NCBI GenBank assembly: GCA_016782645.1
Contig: JADHYC010000018.1
Location: 1-39,494 of the forward strand
Source: Fidelibacterota bacterium
GTDB taxonomy: Bacteria; Fidelibacterota; UBA2242
Direction of reading: 5' to 3'
DNA length: 39,494 bases
Shown here: piece after piece, positions 26,731-35,576 of the stretch
How the letters are laid out: every line of letters begins with the position of its first letter
How positions within the stretch are numbered: position 1 is the first letter of the stretch
Translations under genes and position numbers: made by a program
The notes under the pieces: model-generated
Database searches by the model: none
Seen by the model: only the letters and a program-made list of their open reading frames with translations
Told to the model about the DNA's origin: nothing

Positions 26731-27528
26731 CTAACGTCTTAAAAGACTTTGACGCCTGATAATACCATCTTCGGTTATTACGATTCTTGTAGGAATGCCA
26801 TTTGCTCCAAGTGGTCCTAGGTCTTTACCATTTAAAGCAAGCGAAACTACTGAAGGTCTGCCAAGCCTTATATCATACTGTTTTGACGCTTTCCATTCTC
26901 TTTTAGCATTGGGGGGAAAAGTGGTTTCAGAAGTATCTTTGCTGTCAATTATTAATTTGAACCAGCAGGCGTCTTGAGTCTTCATAACCAAGGATAGATT
27001 TTTACTTGGTACAGGGACACCTATCTGAGTGTTTGGCTTCTTATTGGCATCAATAGTAGTAGAACTGGAATCACTCTCTTGAAAAGTAATTTCTGATGAT
27101 CCTACAGGAACTGAAGAAATATTTTTATTTTCCTCATCTATTAAAACCTGTTTGAGTATCATAATTAGAAAAACGACTACAAGGATAGCTACAGTTGGAG
27201 TAGCGATATTTATCTTCTTTTTTGGAATTATGTTATTACTGTTTTTCTTTGTATAATTGATATATTCTTTTGGTAAAAAAGGAATTTGTTGTGTTGTACT
27301 CTCTTTTTCCATGTACTCATCAAAAGATTTCATAATTTCTTTGGGATCCATTTCAACTTCAATAGCGTAGGCTTTCAAAAATAGTCTTGTATATGTATGT
27401 GGAAGATCTGAAAAATCTCCTGATTCAAAAGCACGAAGAAAATTCTTATTTATTTTTGTTTTATTGGAAATCTGCTCAATGGATATTCCCAGTGATTCCC
27501 GTTTCTTTTTTAATTCTTCATAAAACAT
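26731..27528 (-). CDS. rodZ: RodZ-like cytoskeletal/cell-shape protein
   Basis: 265 residues. N-terminal helix-turn-helix of the Xre/RodZ type (about 3-70; LKKKRESLGISIEQISNKTK, FLRAFESGDFSDLP, TRLFLKAYA). A basic linker leads to one transmembrane helix (about 101-123, ATPTVAILVVVFLIMILKQ) and a Ser/Thr-rich stretch. The C-terminal DUF4115 beta domain (about 178-262) contains CWFKLIIDSKD and GPLGANG. In other bacteria RodZ links MreB filaments to the membrane. It directly precedes the dcw promoter and has its own promoter at 27565-27593. Confidence 0.9.
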   Translation of the reverse strand: MFYEELKKKRESLGISIEQISNKTKINKNFLRAFESGDFSDLPHTYTRLFLKAYAIEVEMDPKEIMKSFDEYMEKESTTQQIPFLPKEYINYTKKNSNNIIPKKKINIATPTVAILVVVFLIMILKQVLIDEENKNISSVPVGSSEITFQESDSSSTTIDANKKPNTQIGVPVPSKNLSLVMKTQDACWFKLIIDSKDTSETTFPPNAKREWKASKQYDIRLGRPSVVSLALNGKDLGPLGANGIPTRIVITEDGIIRRQSLLRR

Positions 27529-27564
27529 GTTTATAGCTCTTTTTTATTATTTACTTACAGGTAA

Positions 27565-27593
27565 AATATATAAATAAGTAAGATTAATTTCAA
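27565..27593 (-). promoter_or_regulatory. Promoter for rodZ
   Basis: TTGAAA (27593-27588), 17 bases, TATATT (27570-27565), located in the maf-rodZ gap about 40 bases before the rodZ ATG. Confidence 0.5.
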
Positions 27594-27602
27594 TATAAAG
27601 TT

Positions 27603-28202
27603 TTAGATGCATGTGTGTAATTCTTTAAGAATATGACTATAAAATGCGGGTAGTGGAAATCCTACTACATTATAAAAACAACCTTTGATTTCTTTCACGA
27701 AGACTGCGCTGAAATCCTGTATTGCATAAGAACCTGCTTTATCATACGGGTTAAAATTGGCTACATAGTATTCTATCATTTCATCTAAGAGCTTCATAAA
27801 TGTAACATCTGTTCTTACGTAGTTTTTTAAGTAACGCTTATTTGAAGAATTTATAATACAATAGCCAGTGTAAACACTATGTGTTACTCCACTCAAGGTA
27901 TGAAGCATTTTTATAGCATCACTTTTATCCTTTGGTTTTCCCAGGATAGTATTTCCTTTAACAACAATTGTATCTGCGCCAATTATCCATGAATTTTTAT
28001 AAAAATGTGCTACTATTTTTGCCTTTTTATATGCATGATCAATTACTAGCTGAGTTGGTGTGGTGTTTTTAGTATTTTTTTCATGGAGGTCTGATGAGTG
28101 AATCTTAAAATCGATGTTAATAAGTTTTAAAATTTTAGATCTGCGTGGAGATTTTGAAGCCAGTATTATTGGTTTACCATACCAGTCGAAATATTTCTTC
28201 AT
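27603..28202 (-). CDS. maf: Maf-type nucleoside triphosphate pyrophosphatase
   Basis: 199 residues from the ATG at 28202, chosen because AAAGG lies 8 bases upstream; an ATG at 28220 in the same frame has no ribosome site. Signature LASKSPRRSKIL, GADTIVV, LGKPKDKSDA, HSVYTGYCI, and YDKAGSYAIQ with GCFYNVVGFPL. The YDKAGSYAIQ segment fits the dTTP/UTP-hydrolysing (YhdE) subgroup. It removes non-canonical or excess nucleotides and is linked with septum control in Bacillus. It is first in the row leading into rodZ and the dcw cluster. Confidence 0.93.
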   Translation of the reverse strand: MKKYFDWYGKPIILASKSPRRSKILKLINIDFKIHSSDLHEKNTKNTTPTQLVIDHAYKKAKIVAHFYKNSWIIGADTIVVKGNTILGKPKDKSDAIKMLHTLSGVTHSVYTGYCIINSSNKRYLKNYVRTDVTFMKLLDEMIEYYVANFNPYDKAGSYAIQDFSAVFVKEIKGCFYNVVGFPLPAFYSHILKELHTCI

Positions 28203-28261
28203 TTGTAATACCTTTGCCATAAATTATTATGCTACTAAGATTTTTTTTGTTTTAGTTAATG

Positions 28262-28290
28262 ATTTTACTTTTCCTTATAACAATTTTCAA
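28262..28290 (-). promoter_or_regulatory. Promoter for maf
   Basis: TTGAAA (28290-28285), 17 bases, TAAAAT (28267-28262), about 60 bases upstream of the preferred maf ATG. The -35 lies at the edge of an A/T repeat tract. Confidence 0.5.
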
Positions 28291-28296
28291 TTTTTT

Positions 28297-28378
28297 TTAT
28301 TAATTGGCAGTTTCTCAATTCTCAATAATCAATGGTCAATTATCAGTTTGCAATTTACAATTTGAAATTTATCATTAT
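28297..28378. repeat. ATTG-rich simple repeat tract between porU and maf
   Basis: On the minus strand the stretch consists of irregular repeats of ATTG/AATTG units (AAATTGTAAATTGC, GATAATTGACCATTGATTAT, TGAGAATTGAGAAAC). It resembles the tract before mraY (19894-19950) in style, not in exact sequence. No coding potential is seen. It separates the porU end from the maf promoter. Confidence 0.5.
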
Positions 28379-31300
28379 CTATCCTGACTTGACCATTTTT
28401 CCAATAAAGGTAACTGTATGATTTGAGTCAATAGATTTTGCTTTTATCCTATATAGATATATTCCTCGAGAGATATCATCACCGAAATCATCTTTTCCAT
28501 CCCAATGGATGAAATTAAAACCCAGGTCCAATGGTTCTGACTGTTCGATCTCTCGAATTAATAATCCACGAATAGTAAAAATTGATATTTTGACTTTTCC
28601 CGGTTGAGTTAGAAAAAATGTGATATCTGTTTCATCAGTGAATGGATTGGGATAATTAACTACCTTTTCCAATTCAAGTTTTGTTGAGCTAGTTAGTATA
28701 AATGTAGAATTTACAGATGATGAGTTATTGGCATTATCCCAGGCTTTTACATAAATGGAATGTTCACCTGGATCTATATCAGGTAAAGGTATAACTACAA
28801 CTCCAGATGTGTCGCTATTTGTATCATAATAAAATTCTTCAGTTAGTTGCATAGTCTGAGATTCATCGGAGTCAAATTGAAGGATAATATTGTGTCCCAA
28901 TTGATCTGTTATGTTAATACCATGTGAATCCTGGATTTTTATCTCTAATGTAGCGTCAGGGGTGATGATATCTCCATCTTGGAAGTTGATGTTCTGAAAA
29001 CCGATAATAATTTCAGGACCTACTGTATCTAAAATAGATTCTGATCCAGCAAATATTAGAGAATCATAGAATCCACTGACTTCGACTCCACTTTCTTCAT
29101 TCCATGCGTACAGATTTATCATTCCATATCTACTCTCATAGTTCAAGTCTTTTGGCACGAAGAATTTCGTAGAAAAATTTTCGTTATCAATTTGGATAGA
29201 TCCTTTAAATAAAATATCCCCCGGTAAAATGTATGACTGTGAATGGGATTTTTTATTTTTATCAATGTAATTTCTTGTTACATAACGGTCGCTGTCATAG
29301 ACTTTTATAATTCCTTCACCTGTTGCAATTTCTGTTTGTCCTCTAATTGAAACCCTTGAGAGAGATTTCAATGAATCTGTAGATAAATTGTTGAACTCTG
29401 CTTTTTGATAAGGTAAAGCAAGATATAGAGTGGGGTCTCCAAAGAGAACATATTTTTCGTTATTTGAACTGTTGCCAGTGAGTGTGAACTGAATAAGTGT
29501 TCCTATTCTAATTCGGTTTATTCGGTCTTTAGAAAACCACTTTTGAAATATGGATTTTATAAATGCTGCATTTGGACCTGCGGTTGTTGCTCGTGTAGCA
29601 GAAAAAGCTGCAATTCCACCATCTTCAGGTTCAATGACTATAGCCTCAGGCATACACGGACCACTTATATTATCGAATTGCCCCCAGCTGCATGTTCCAG
29701 CTATCCAGAACGGGAGTTTCATTCCTGTATTAATTTTTCCTAAATCTCGGTCCATCTTAAGCACATGTTCTTGCGCCCATACAGTTGAACTGCCATGGCC
29801 TAAGTAATTAACAATTGTCGTACCGCGTTCTAACTGTTTTAAGATTGCTTCTGTTGCAGCAGGCTTTCTAACCCCATAAGTTGACGCATCTTGCACTTCA
29901 GGATATTCAAGAAGATATAATTTATTCAATGTAAAGAACTTTGGAATGTTACTAGCGATTGAAAGTTCGCTGTCATTGATATGCTCGGGTTCATTATTAT
30001 TTGGGCGGACAGGGTCATCAGCGACTAATGTAATTCTATTTCGCCACGATCCATAAATTGGTTCCGTAACATATTTACGTATTTTTTCAGCTGCATTTTG
30101 AGATTCTTCAGCTGTCCGAACTGTTATTCTGCCAATTGCCATATCCATTAGTTTATCTGAACCTCTGATGTACACAAATCTTGCATCGGTGGCATAAGAG
30201 CTAAAACCCCCACCACTCTCAGATTCCGGTGAAACTTGATAAGTTAAAATGTAGTTTCCCTCATCAGAATCGATTCCCCGATAGTCATAAGTTCCATCAC
30301 CAAAAAGAAGAACATACTGGGGAGCTTCATTCCAGTTTTCAAACGCATATTTTAGAAAAAATCTTATGGCATGAGGATCTGGTATATCAGCATTAAATTC
30401 ACGCAGTATCTGATCTTGTAAAACAACGACGCTTGGTAACCTGTCTTTTTCAGGAACATCGGTGGAATGTAGCTTGGCAATATTTTCCGCTGCTTCCTTG
30501 AATTCTTCATTGGTTATGATAACATATTTAGCATCTTGCTCAGTTGTTCTAAGGCTATTCCACGAAGGAGAATTTATCAATTGTATATTAACTGGCGATT
30601 TATACTTGTTTGGTGATGTTATATAATAGTGGCTTCTTGATGTTACGTTATTGTTAGCAAGAAACTTCAAACCGTCACTGCCGAAACTTTCAGTACTCTG
30701 AATATTTACATTACTCCAATCGGTTATATCAAAGACGATAGGGTTATTATATTCTATATCGCTAAGTCGGTATTCCATCATCCCTGAACTATTAGGCCCC
30801 CAGAAATCCATTGATTTATTTGCAGGTTTTAATTCTTTTTGATAATTACATTCAATGTAATCCAGATAAGCCTGAGCTGATGATAGGGAAGATGTATAAT
30901 CTATTCTGAATATATTAAGTCCTGACGTGAGAGTTTGAGAAAATGTTTCTAATTTGCTGTTGTAATTATTTGATGACCAGTTATGTGTTGAGTTTTTTAA
31001 ATAAAGTTTGAAATAATGTTTTATGGTTTCTGTACGTGAGATTGTAGCACCTTTAGTTCTTATTTTAATACTTGCAGGATATTCAGATTTGTAAGTGGGC
31101 AATTGAAAAAGAATTGAAACAGTACTCCCGGATTTTGAAAATTTTTCTCCGTACCAACGCTTTCCAGAATGAAGAAAATTATCCGCCTCGATTTCGTGTC
31201 GGTCAACATTTTCGTAATCAGTTATTATAGAATCAGGAGTAGAAGAGATATTTGGAAGCATATTCGTTGATTTTGGTATTTTGCTGGTATAATTTGATAT

Positions 31301-32305
31301 TAAAAGCCAATAATAATTTTCAAAGGAGTAGCAATTTCGATTGAATTTTAAACTTCCGTTTGAATCAGCATCAACACCGGAAGTTGACCCTCCCCAGAAG
31401 ATTATAGAATCACCGCTACTGAAATATCCATTTTCACTTCCAATTATTTTTCTGGAGTTTTCAACGAGATTGTCTGGAACTTCTATCCCAATCTGAGATG
31501 ATAATTCTCTCCCACAGGTTGAATTCGAGTAAAGATAAATTCTATTAATATCTATATTGTTTTCACTAATTCCTAAAGATTGTAATACATCGTATGTCAG
31601 AGCATAAATACCATCTTCTTTCACAGTTATTTTAATCCATTGTCCCGAGGGATATTTTATAGGTTTTTCAAGGTGCTTTATTCGTGGATGTACCCACCTA
31701 ATTGCCGATTTACCGTTCAAAAAAGACATCTTATAAAATGCCTCTTGCTTTTCTTTTAATTTGTTGGATTTTTGCCCGGGAAATTCTTTAATGAATTGAA
31801 TGTGAATGTCGGCTGATTTTAATAGTATAATTTCATTTGGTTTTTCACCTGCTTTAATGGAATATAATTCAAGAATTCCCGCTGAAATATCTCCTAGAAA
31901 ACCGGTATTGGTGAACTGAATGATTTTTTTTTCTTTTAGAATAAGGTAATCTTTATCTGTTAGGGATTTTTCCAGGGTGATTTTTTCAATAACCAAATTG
32001 GATATTTTAACATTAGGTTTATTGGGAGTTGGCAGCGCTATTGTCCACTGCCAATATGGGATAATTAGATTATCGGAAATTTTAGCAAAGCGAGCATCAT
32101 TGATGTAAAAGACACTCTCGGAATTGGGATAATTTTCAGAGGATTTCCACTTTAATGATGATTCGTTCTTAATACGGAAGTATATTTCTTCATTTGTTTC
32201 TTCTATCAGATCATACTCAATTCCAAATATAGATGAGTAACCAAACAGAAGGAAAGTTAAGAGTAAAAATTTGTATCTATTTAATGAAAATTTCTTGTAT
32301 TTCAT
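28379..32305 (-). CDS. porU: PorU-like type IX secretion sortase (C25 gingipain family)
   Basis: About 1308 residues from the ATG at 32305; the frame opens with a TTG at 32341 without a ribosome site. Signal peptide FLLLTFLLFGYSSIFG. After about 200 residues of N-terminal beta domain, the C25 peptidase domain has catalytic His837 (VNYLGHGSS) and Cys872 (IAGTCSWGQF), spaced like gingipains. Upstream are VLLFGDGTYDYRG and a DARFVYIRGS segment. The end (about 1210-1308) is a beta domain of the sorting type, NYPNPFTDET ... RGIYLYRIKA. In Bacteroidota, PorU removes the C-terminal signal of T9SS cargo and attaches it to lipopolysaccharide at the outer surface. Other C25 surface proteases are the main alternative. 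Confidence 0.82.
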   Translation of the reverse strand: MKYKKFSLNRYKFLLLTFLLFGYSSIFGIEYDLIEETNEEIYFRIKNESSLKWKSSENYPNSESVFYINDARFAKISDNLIIPYWQWTIALPTPNKPNVKISNLVIEKITLEKSLTDKDYLILKEKKIIQFTNTGFLGDISAGILELYSIKAGEKPNEIILLKSADIHIQFIKEFPGQKSNKLKEKQEAFYKMSFLNGKSAIRWVHPRIKHLEKPIKYPSGQWIKITVKEDGIYALTYDVLQSLGISENNIDINRIYLYSNSTCGRELSSQIGIEVPDNLVENSRKIIGSENGYFSSGDSIIFWGGSTSGVDADSNGSLKFNRNCYSFENYYWLLISNYTSKIPKSTNMLPNISSTPDSIITDYENVDRHEIEADNFLHSGKRWYGEKFSKSGSTVSILFQLPTYKSEYPASIKIRTKGATISRTETIKHYFKLYLKNSTHNWSSNNYNSKLETFSQTLTSGLNIFRIDYTSSLSSAQAYLDYIECNYQKELKPANKSMDFWGPNSSGMMEYRLSDIEYNNPIVFDITDWSNVNIQSTESFGSDGLKFLANNNVTSRSHYYITSPNKYKSPVNIQLINSPSWNSLRTTEQDAKYVIITNEEFKEAAENIAKLHSTDVPEKDRLPSVVVLQDQILREFNADIPDPHAIRFFLKYAFENWNEAPQYVLLFGDGTYDYRGIDSDEGNYILTYQVSPESESGGGFSSYATDARFVYIRGSDKLMDMAIGRITVRTAEESQNAAEKIRKYVTEPIYGSWRNRITLVADDPVRPNNNEPEHINDSELSIASNIPKFFTLNKLYLLEYPEVQDASTYGVRKPAATEAILKQLERGTTIVNYLGHGSSTVWAQEHVLKMDRDLGKINTGMKLPFWIAGTCSWGQFDNISGPCMPEAIVIEPEDGGIAAFSATRATTAGPNAAFIKSIFQKWFSKDRINRIRIGTLIQFTLTGNSSNNEKYVLFGDPTLYLALPYQKAEFNNLSTDSLKSLSRVSIRGQTEIATGEGIIKVYDSDRYVTRNYIDKNKKSHSQSYILPGDILFKGSIQIDNENFSTKFFVPKDLNYESRYGMINLYAWNEESGVEVSGFYDSLIFAGSESILDTVGPEIIIGFQNINFQDGDIITPDATLEIKIQDSHGINITDQLGHNIILQFDSDESQTMQLTEEFYYDTNSDTSGVVVIPLPDIDPGEHSIYVKAWDNANNSSSVNSTFILTSSTKLELEKVVNYPNPFTDETDITFFLTQPGKVKISIFTIRGLLIREIEQSEPLDLGFNFIHWDGKDDFGDDISRGIYLYRIKAKSIDSNHTVTFIGKMVKSG

Positions 32306-32386
32306 AGATTCAAGTTGCCGTGTTCTCCATTTACTATTCAAAATTCAAATAGAAAATAAGTTCCATTGGATATAGGTTATTTTGAT

Positions 32387-32416
32387 AATATATGAAAAAC
32401 CTTGCGAAGGTTTCAA
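32387..32416 (-). promoter_or_regulatory. Possible porU promoter with hairpin in its spacer
   Basis: TTGAAA (32416-32411), 18 bases, TATATT (32392-32387). The spacer consists almost entirely of one palindrome (AAACCTT-CGC-AAGGTTT on this strand), so the site is either a promoter or only part of the hairpin repeat. Confidence 0.3.
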
Positions 32417-32455
32417 ATTAGTAGAACCTTTCTAAGGTTTATAGCCTTCGAAAGG
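32397..32455. repeat. Three CCTT-NNN-AAGG hairpins in a row
   Basis: AAACCTT-GCG-AAGGTTT (32397-32413), AACCTT-TCT-AAGGTT (32425-32439) and CCTT-CGA-AAGG (32445-32455) share one core with a three-base loop and shrinking stems of 7, 6 and 4 bp. They fill the gap between the Memo-AMMECR1 stop and porU. On the minus strand the last hairpin is followed by TTTTTC and could act as a weak terminator of the upstream operon. Confidence 0.6.
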
Positions 32456-32456
32456 A

Positions 32457-33992
32457 TTATTCAACACCTAATGTTTTTCTATTAAATACCTGTGCTGAAA
32501 AAATCTTTATTTCGGTATCTTTATCTTTCCACGCATCTTTAGGCAATCCGGCTTTATTACATGTATGCTCCAGAAATGTTTCTCTATCCCATCCATATTC
32601 TGTTGCTACCTGGGGAAGAAGCAACCCTTGATAAAATCCTCTTTTTATAATTATGCCATGTTTTCCAACTTCTATAACCTTTGGGTCTGTAATTACTTTT
32701 GGGACTGTTAAAACAGAAACTTCGACGGTTATATCATCTAACTCACTTTCAGAAACTGGCGGGAAGCGGGGGTCTTTTAACGCTGCTGATGTAGCAACTT
32801 CTATAACTGTTTCATATAGTGGGTAAACAGGTAAAATGTATCCAATGCACCCTCGAAGTTGATCATGTTTTTCAAGAGTGACAAACGCTCCACGCTTTTC
32901 TTTAAATTTATCAAGGATATTTTTTGGTTTTGGTGGAGGTTGATTAATAACCACAGCTCTTACTGTCTGTTCAGCAAGTTCAATAAGGTAAAGCTGTTCG
33001 CCTTTATTTAGTTCGCCTTCAAAAAGTGGTTTAGATTTCATCTCTTTTTCCTCTGATTTAATATTTTTTTCATTATAGAGAACAGCAGATAGATAGCCTA
33101 CAACGCGGGATTTATCTCCATAAGCGATATCACCACTATTGGCGTATTTGAGAACCTTTATGGAATTTGCACCAGCCTTTTTTGCAGCTATCATCATTGC
33201 TGTGATCGGTGCTCCACCGCATGCTTCAAAATCCTTTGATGCTAAGCCATTATAGAAGGATTTGGGATTTAACAATTTTAGGCGTGAAATTAATCCGTTA
33301 TCGATTTTTTTACACTCTGAATAGGAGTGAAAATGAGATAGATCGCTTGATGCAATTAATATAACATTTTTCTTCGATGCGATTTCACCTAATCGCTCTC
33401 CTAATGCCTGAATTACATTCCAGTCCATTGTTCCTATAACTATCGGTACTATGGGAATATTTCCAAGCACAGTTTGCAGAAAAGGCAATTCCACTTCGAG
33501 GCTATGCTCACCTCTTTCGAAGGGTTTAAATCTATGTCCCCTGGATGATAGCCTGACAAATTTATCCTCGGTTTCACAAAGTGATACAATCTTCTTGTCA
33601 ATATGTATTTTCCCCAAAGGTGTGCTATAAGAATTTCCTGAATAAACTGATGCAAAAGGGAAATATTCTATATGAGAAGGTCCAAGAATTATAGCGGCAT
33701 CATAATCGGCATTTTTAAGTTCCTTGAATGCATAAGCAGCCACTTGTCCACTGTAAACATACCCTGCATGTGGAACAATAATTCCAATCGGTTTTACGTT
33801 GAGAGATTTTTCTCCAGCTGAATCTAAATATTGGTTGCATACTGAAGAGAGTTGTTTAGGGTCTTCGGGATAAAACATTCCTGCCACGGCAGGAGGTCTG
33901 TCTTGCGCTTTTGAACAACTGTTAAAGGTTAAACAGAACAAAATAATTAATTGTAATAATATTTTAATTGTTTTCACTTTAACTCCATACAC
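32457..33992 (-). CDS. Memo-AMMECR1 fusion, predicted lipoprotein (AmmeMemoRadiSam system)
   Basis: 511 residues. Signal with lipobox-like LTFNSC (Cys26). Memo domain at about 32-308: PHAGYVYSG (His75), GPSH (His107), GEHSLEVELPFLQ (His163), SSDLSHF (His220) and EACGG (Cys258), the positions of the metal ligands and acid/base residues of human MEMO1. AMMECR1 domain at about 335-505 with LRGCIGY (379-385). The natural fusion of both domains, next to a radical SAM gene, defines the AmmeMemoRadiSam set, whose reaction is unknown to me. The export signal is unusual for it. It overlaps the radical SAM gene by 14 bases, so the two are co-translated. Confidence 0.9.
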   Translation of the reverse strand: MYGVKVKTIKILLQLIILFCLTFNSCSKAQDRPPAVAGMFYPEDPKQLSSVCNQYLDSAGEKSLNVKPIGIIVPHAGYVYSGQVAAYAFKELKNADYDAAIILGPSHIEYFPFASVYSGNSYSTPLGKIHIDKKIVSLCETEDKFVRLSSRGHRFKPFERGEHSLEVELPFLQTVLGNIPIVPIVIGTMDWNVIQALGERLGEIASKKNVILIASSDLSHFHSYSECKKIDNGLISRLKLLNPKSFYNGLASKDFEACGGAPITAMMIAAKKAGANSIKVLKYANSGDIAYGDKSRVVGYLSAVLYNEKNIKSEEKEMKSKPLFEGELNKGEQLYLIELAEQTVRAVVINQPPPKPKNILDKFKEKRGAFVTLEKHDQLRGCIGYILPVYPLYETVIEVATSAALKDPRFPPVSESELDDITVEVSVLTVPKVITDPKVIEVGKHGIIIKRGFYQGLLLPQVATEYGWDRETFLEHTCNKAGLPKDAWKDKDTEIKIFSAQVFNRKTLGVE

Positions 33993-35106
33993 CAGGAATT
34001 GATATTTGGCAAAAACGGCATTTGCTATTTAAAATGTTATTTGAACGAATAAAATATCCGGTTCTTTCTATGAGGATTTTCCCACAGCTTGGACAGATTG
34101 TATTTTCAGCAGGATGACCTGGTACATTTCCTACATAGGCGAAATTAATTCCTGCATCACCGGCAATATTATACGCCATTTCAAGAGTTTTAACAGGTGT
34201 AGGGGGTAGGTTTTTCATAAGGTATTGCGGGTGGAAGCGAGTAAAATGCACAGGTACATCAGGACCAAGATTCTGTTTGATCCATTTACACATCTCTTTA
34301 ATTTGGTTTTTATCATCATTATGAGTAGGGATAACAAGATTGACTATTTCCAGCCATTTACCTTGTTCTTTAATAAAAACCATTGTATCAAGTACCGGCT
34401 TCATTGTCCCAGTAACTATTTCTCGGTAGAATTTTTCTGAAAAAGCTTTAAAGTCAATCTTTATTGCGTCTAATACATTACAGAGATCAGACATCGGCTC
34501 TCGTTTAATGTATCCATTTGATATCATGATATTGCGGATTCCTTTTTCCTTCCCCACCGAGGCAGTATCATAAATGTATTCTGTAAAAATTGTTGGCTCG
34601 TTGTAAGTATAGGCTATAGTAGGTGATTTGTGAAATTTTGTTATATTGACCAATTCTTCGGGATTGACATAACTGAAAGAGATTTCTTCAGGTCTAACCT
34701 GAGCAATATTCCAGTTCTGACAGAATTTACACTCAACATTGCATCCGGCAGTAGCGACAGATACTGCGGTAGTTCCGGGTAAAAAATGGAATAGGGGTTT
34801 TTTTTCAATAGGGTCTTGATGGATTGTGCATAAGCGACCATAAACAAGAGTTTTGTAAATACCATTCTGGTTTTCGCGAACTTCACAATATCCACGTTTA
34901 TTGCTACTAACGACACACTGTTTAGGACAAAGAAGACATTGAACCTTTTTGTTATCAAGTTTTTTGTAATAGTGAGCTTCCCGTATATAGGGTTCTTTTG
35001 GTTCTGGTAAATTTGCCAGAGTTTTTTTTAAAATAGCTGGAGTAGCGGTAAGTCCTGCAAAGCAGGTTCCTAACTGGAATATGAATTTTCTTCTGGAATT
35101 TTCCAT
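33979..35106 (-). CDS. AmmeMemoRadiSam-type radical SAM enzyme with Tat-like signal
   Basis: 375 residues. The N-terminus ENSRRKFIFQLGTCFAGLTA has the twin-arginine pattern S-R-R-x-F followed by a mild hydrophobic stretch. A cysteine group follows (57, 60, 64, 74). The radical SAM motif is CNVECKFC (Cys122, Cys126, Cys129) with AYTYNEPTIF and HFTRFHPQY later. The C-terminus carries a zinc-ribbon-like pair (CPSC ... CRFC). It is related to pyruvate-formate-lyase activating enzymes. Its stop overlaps the Memo-AMMECR1 start and its own start overlaps the lipoprotein stop by one base. If exported through Tat it would have folded with its cluster in the cytoplasm. Confidence 0.9.
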   Translation of the reverse strand: MENSRRKFIFQLGTCFAGLTATPAILKKTLANLPEPKEPYIREAHYYKKLDNKKVQCLLCPKQCVVSSNKRGYCEVRENQNGIYKTLVYGRLCTIHQDPIEKKPLFHFLPGTTAVSVATAGCNVECKFCQNWNIAQVRPEEISFSYVNPEELVNITKFHKSPTIAYTYNEPTIFTEYIYDTASVGKEKGIRNIMISNGYIKREPMSDLCNVLDAIKIDFKAFSEKFYREIVTGTMKPVLDTMVFIKEQGKWLEIVNLVIPTHNDDKNQIKEMCKWIKQNLGPDVPVHFTRFHPQYLMKNLPPTPVKTLEMAYNIAGDAGINFAYVGNVPGHPAENTICPSCGKILIERTGYFIRSNNILNSKCRFCQISIPGVWS

Positions 35107-35576
35107 TAGTGAGGTGACAATTTTTTATCTAACCATTTAGCGGCTTTTTTTAAATATAAATTTTTTCCTAACAGATTACGTTGAGCAATAATTTTTTCGG
35201 AACAGTTGTCCCTATAGAAAGAAACAAAACCCGGACTGTCGCTTCCTTCTTCACCAATCGGAATCTGAGAAAATGACCGATATCTTTGGTAAAGTCCTCT
35301 TGCACCTGCTTTATCCTCTGTGAAATACATCTCTATTTTAATGATTTTAAAGTCTGGAGAGGTCAATACTTGATTAATTATTCGTGTTAAACCGTAGCCA
35401 TTGTACATGTTGAAATTATCTTTAAGTACACTTTTAAACTCTTCTTCAGATTTATAAACTTCCCAATTAGTTAAAGTCCAGCCTTTAAATTCTTCTGGCT
35501 TTATTAGGTACTTTTTTACACCTGAGCAAGATGTAAGAATGAGTAAAATGGCAAGTAAATAGATTTTAATTTTCAT
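35106..35576 (-). CDS. Small lipoprotein, DUF6599-like
   Basis: About 157 residues from the ATG at 35576; the frame opens earlier at 35654, but AGAGG before 35576 and the signal peptide beginning there decide the start. Signal IKIYLLAILLILTSCSG has a lipobox LTSC with Cys16. The mature part shows a pattern I associate with DUF6599 proteins: NMYNGYGLTRII, IEMYFTEDKAGARGLYQRYR and a GFVSFYRDN strand. That assignment is tentative. The stop overlaps the start of the radical SAM gene by one base, so it is the first gene of the AmmeMemoRadiSam operon and may be a partner of it at the membrane. Confidence 0.75.
   Translation of the reverse strand: MKIKIYLLAILLILTSCSGVKKYLIKPEEFKGWTLTNWEVYKSEEEFKSVLKDNFNMYNGYGLTRIINQVLTSPDFKIIKIEMYFTEDKAGARGLYQRYRSFSQIPIGEEGSDSPGFVSFYRDNCSEKIIAQRNLLGKNLYLKKAAKWLDKKLSPH

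Noticed and set aside
32306..32341. N-terminal extension of porU from a TTG at 32341
   Set aside because: No ribosome site for it, and the signal peptide begins properly at the ATG at 32305.
32397..32455. Considered as a CRISPR array
   Set aside because: Only three units, unequal lengths, no spacers of constant size and no cas genes; palindromic repeats fit better.
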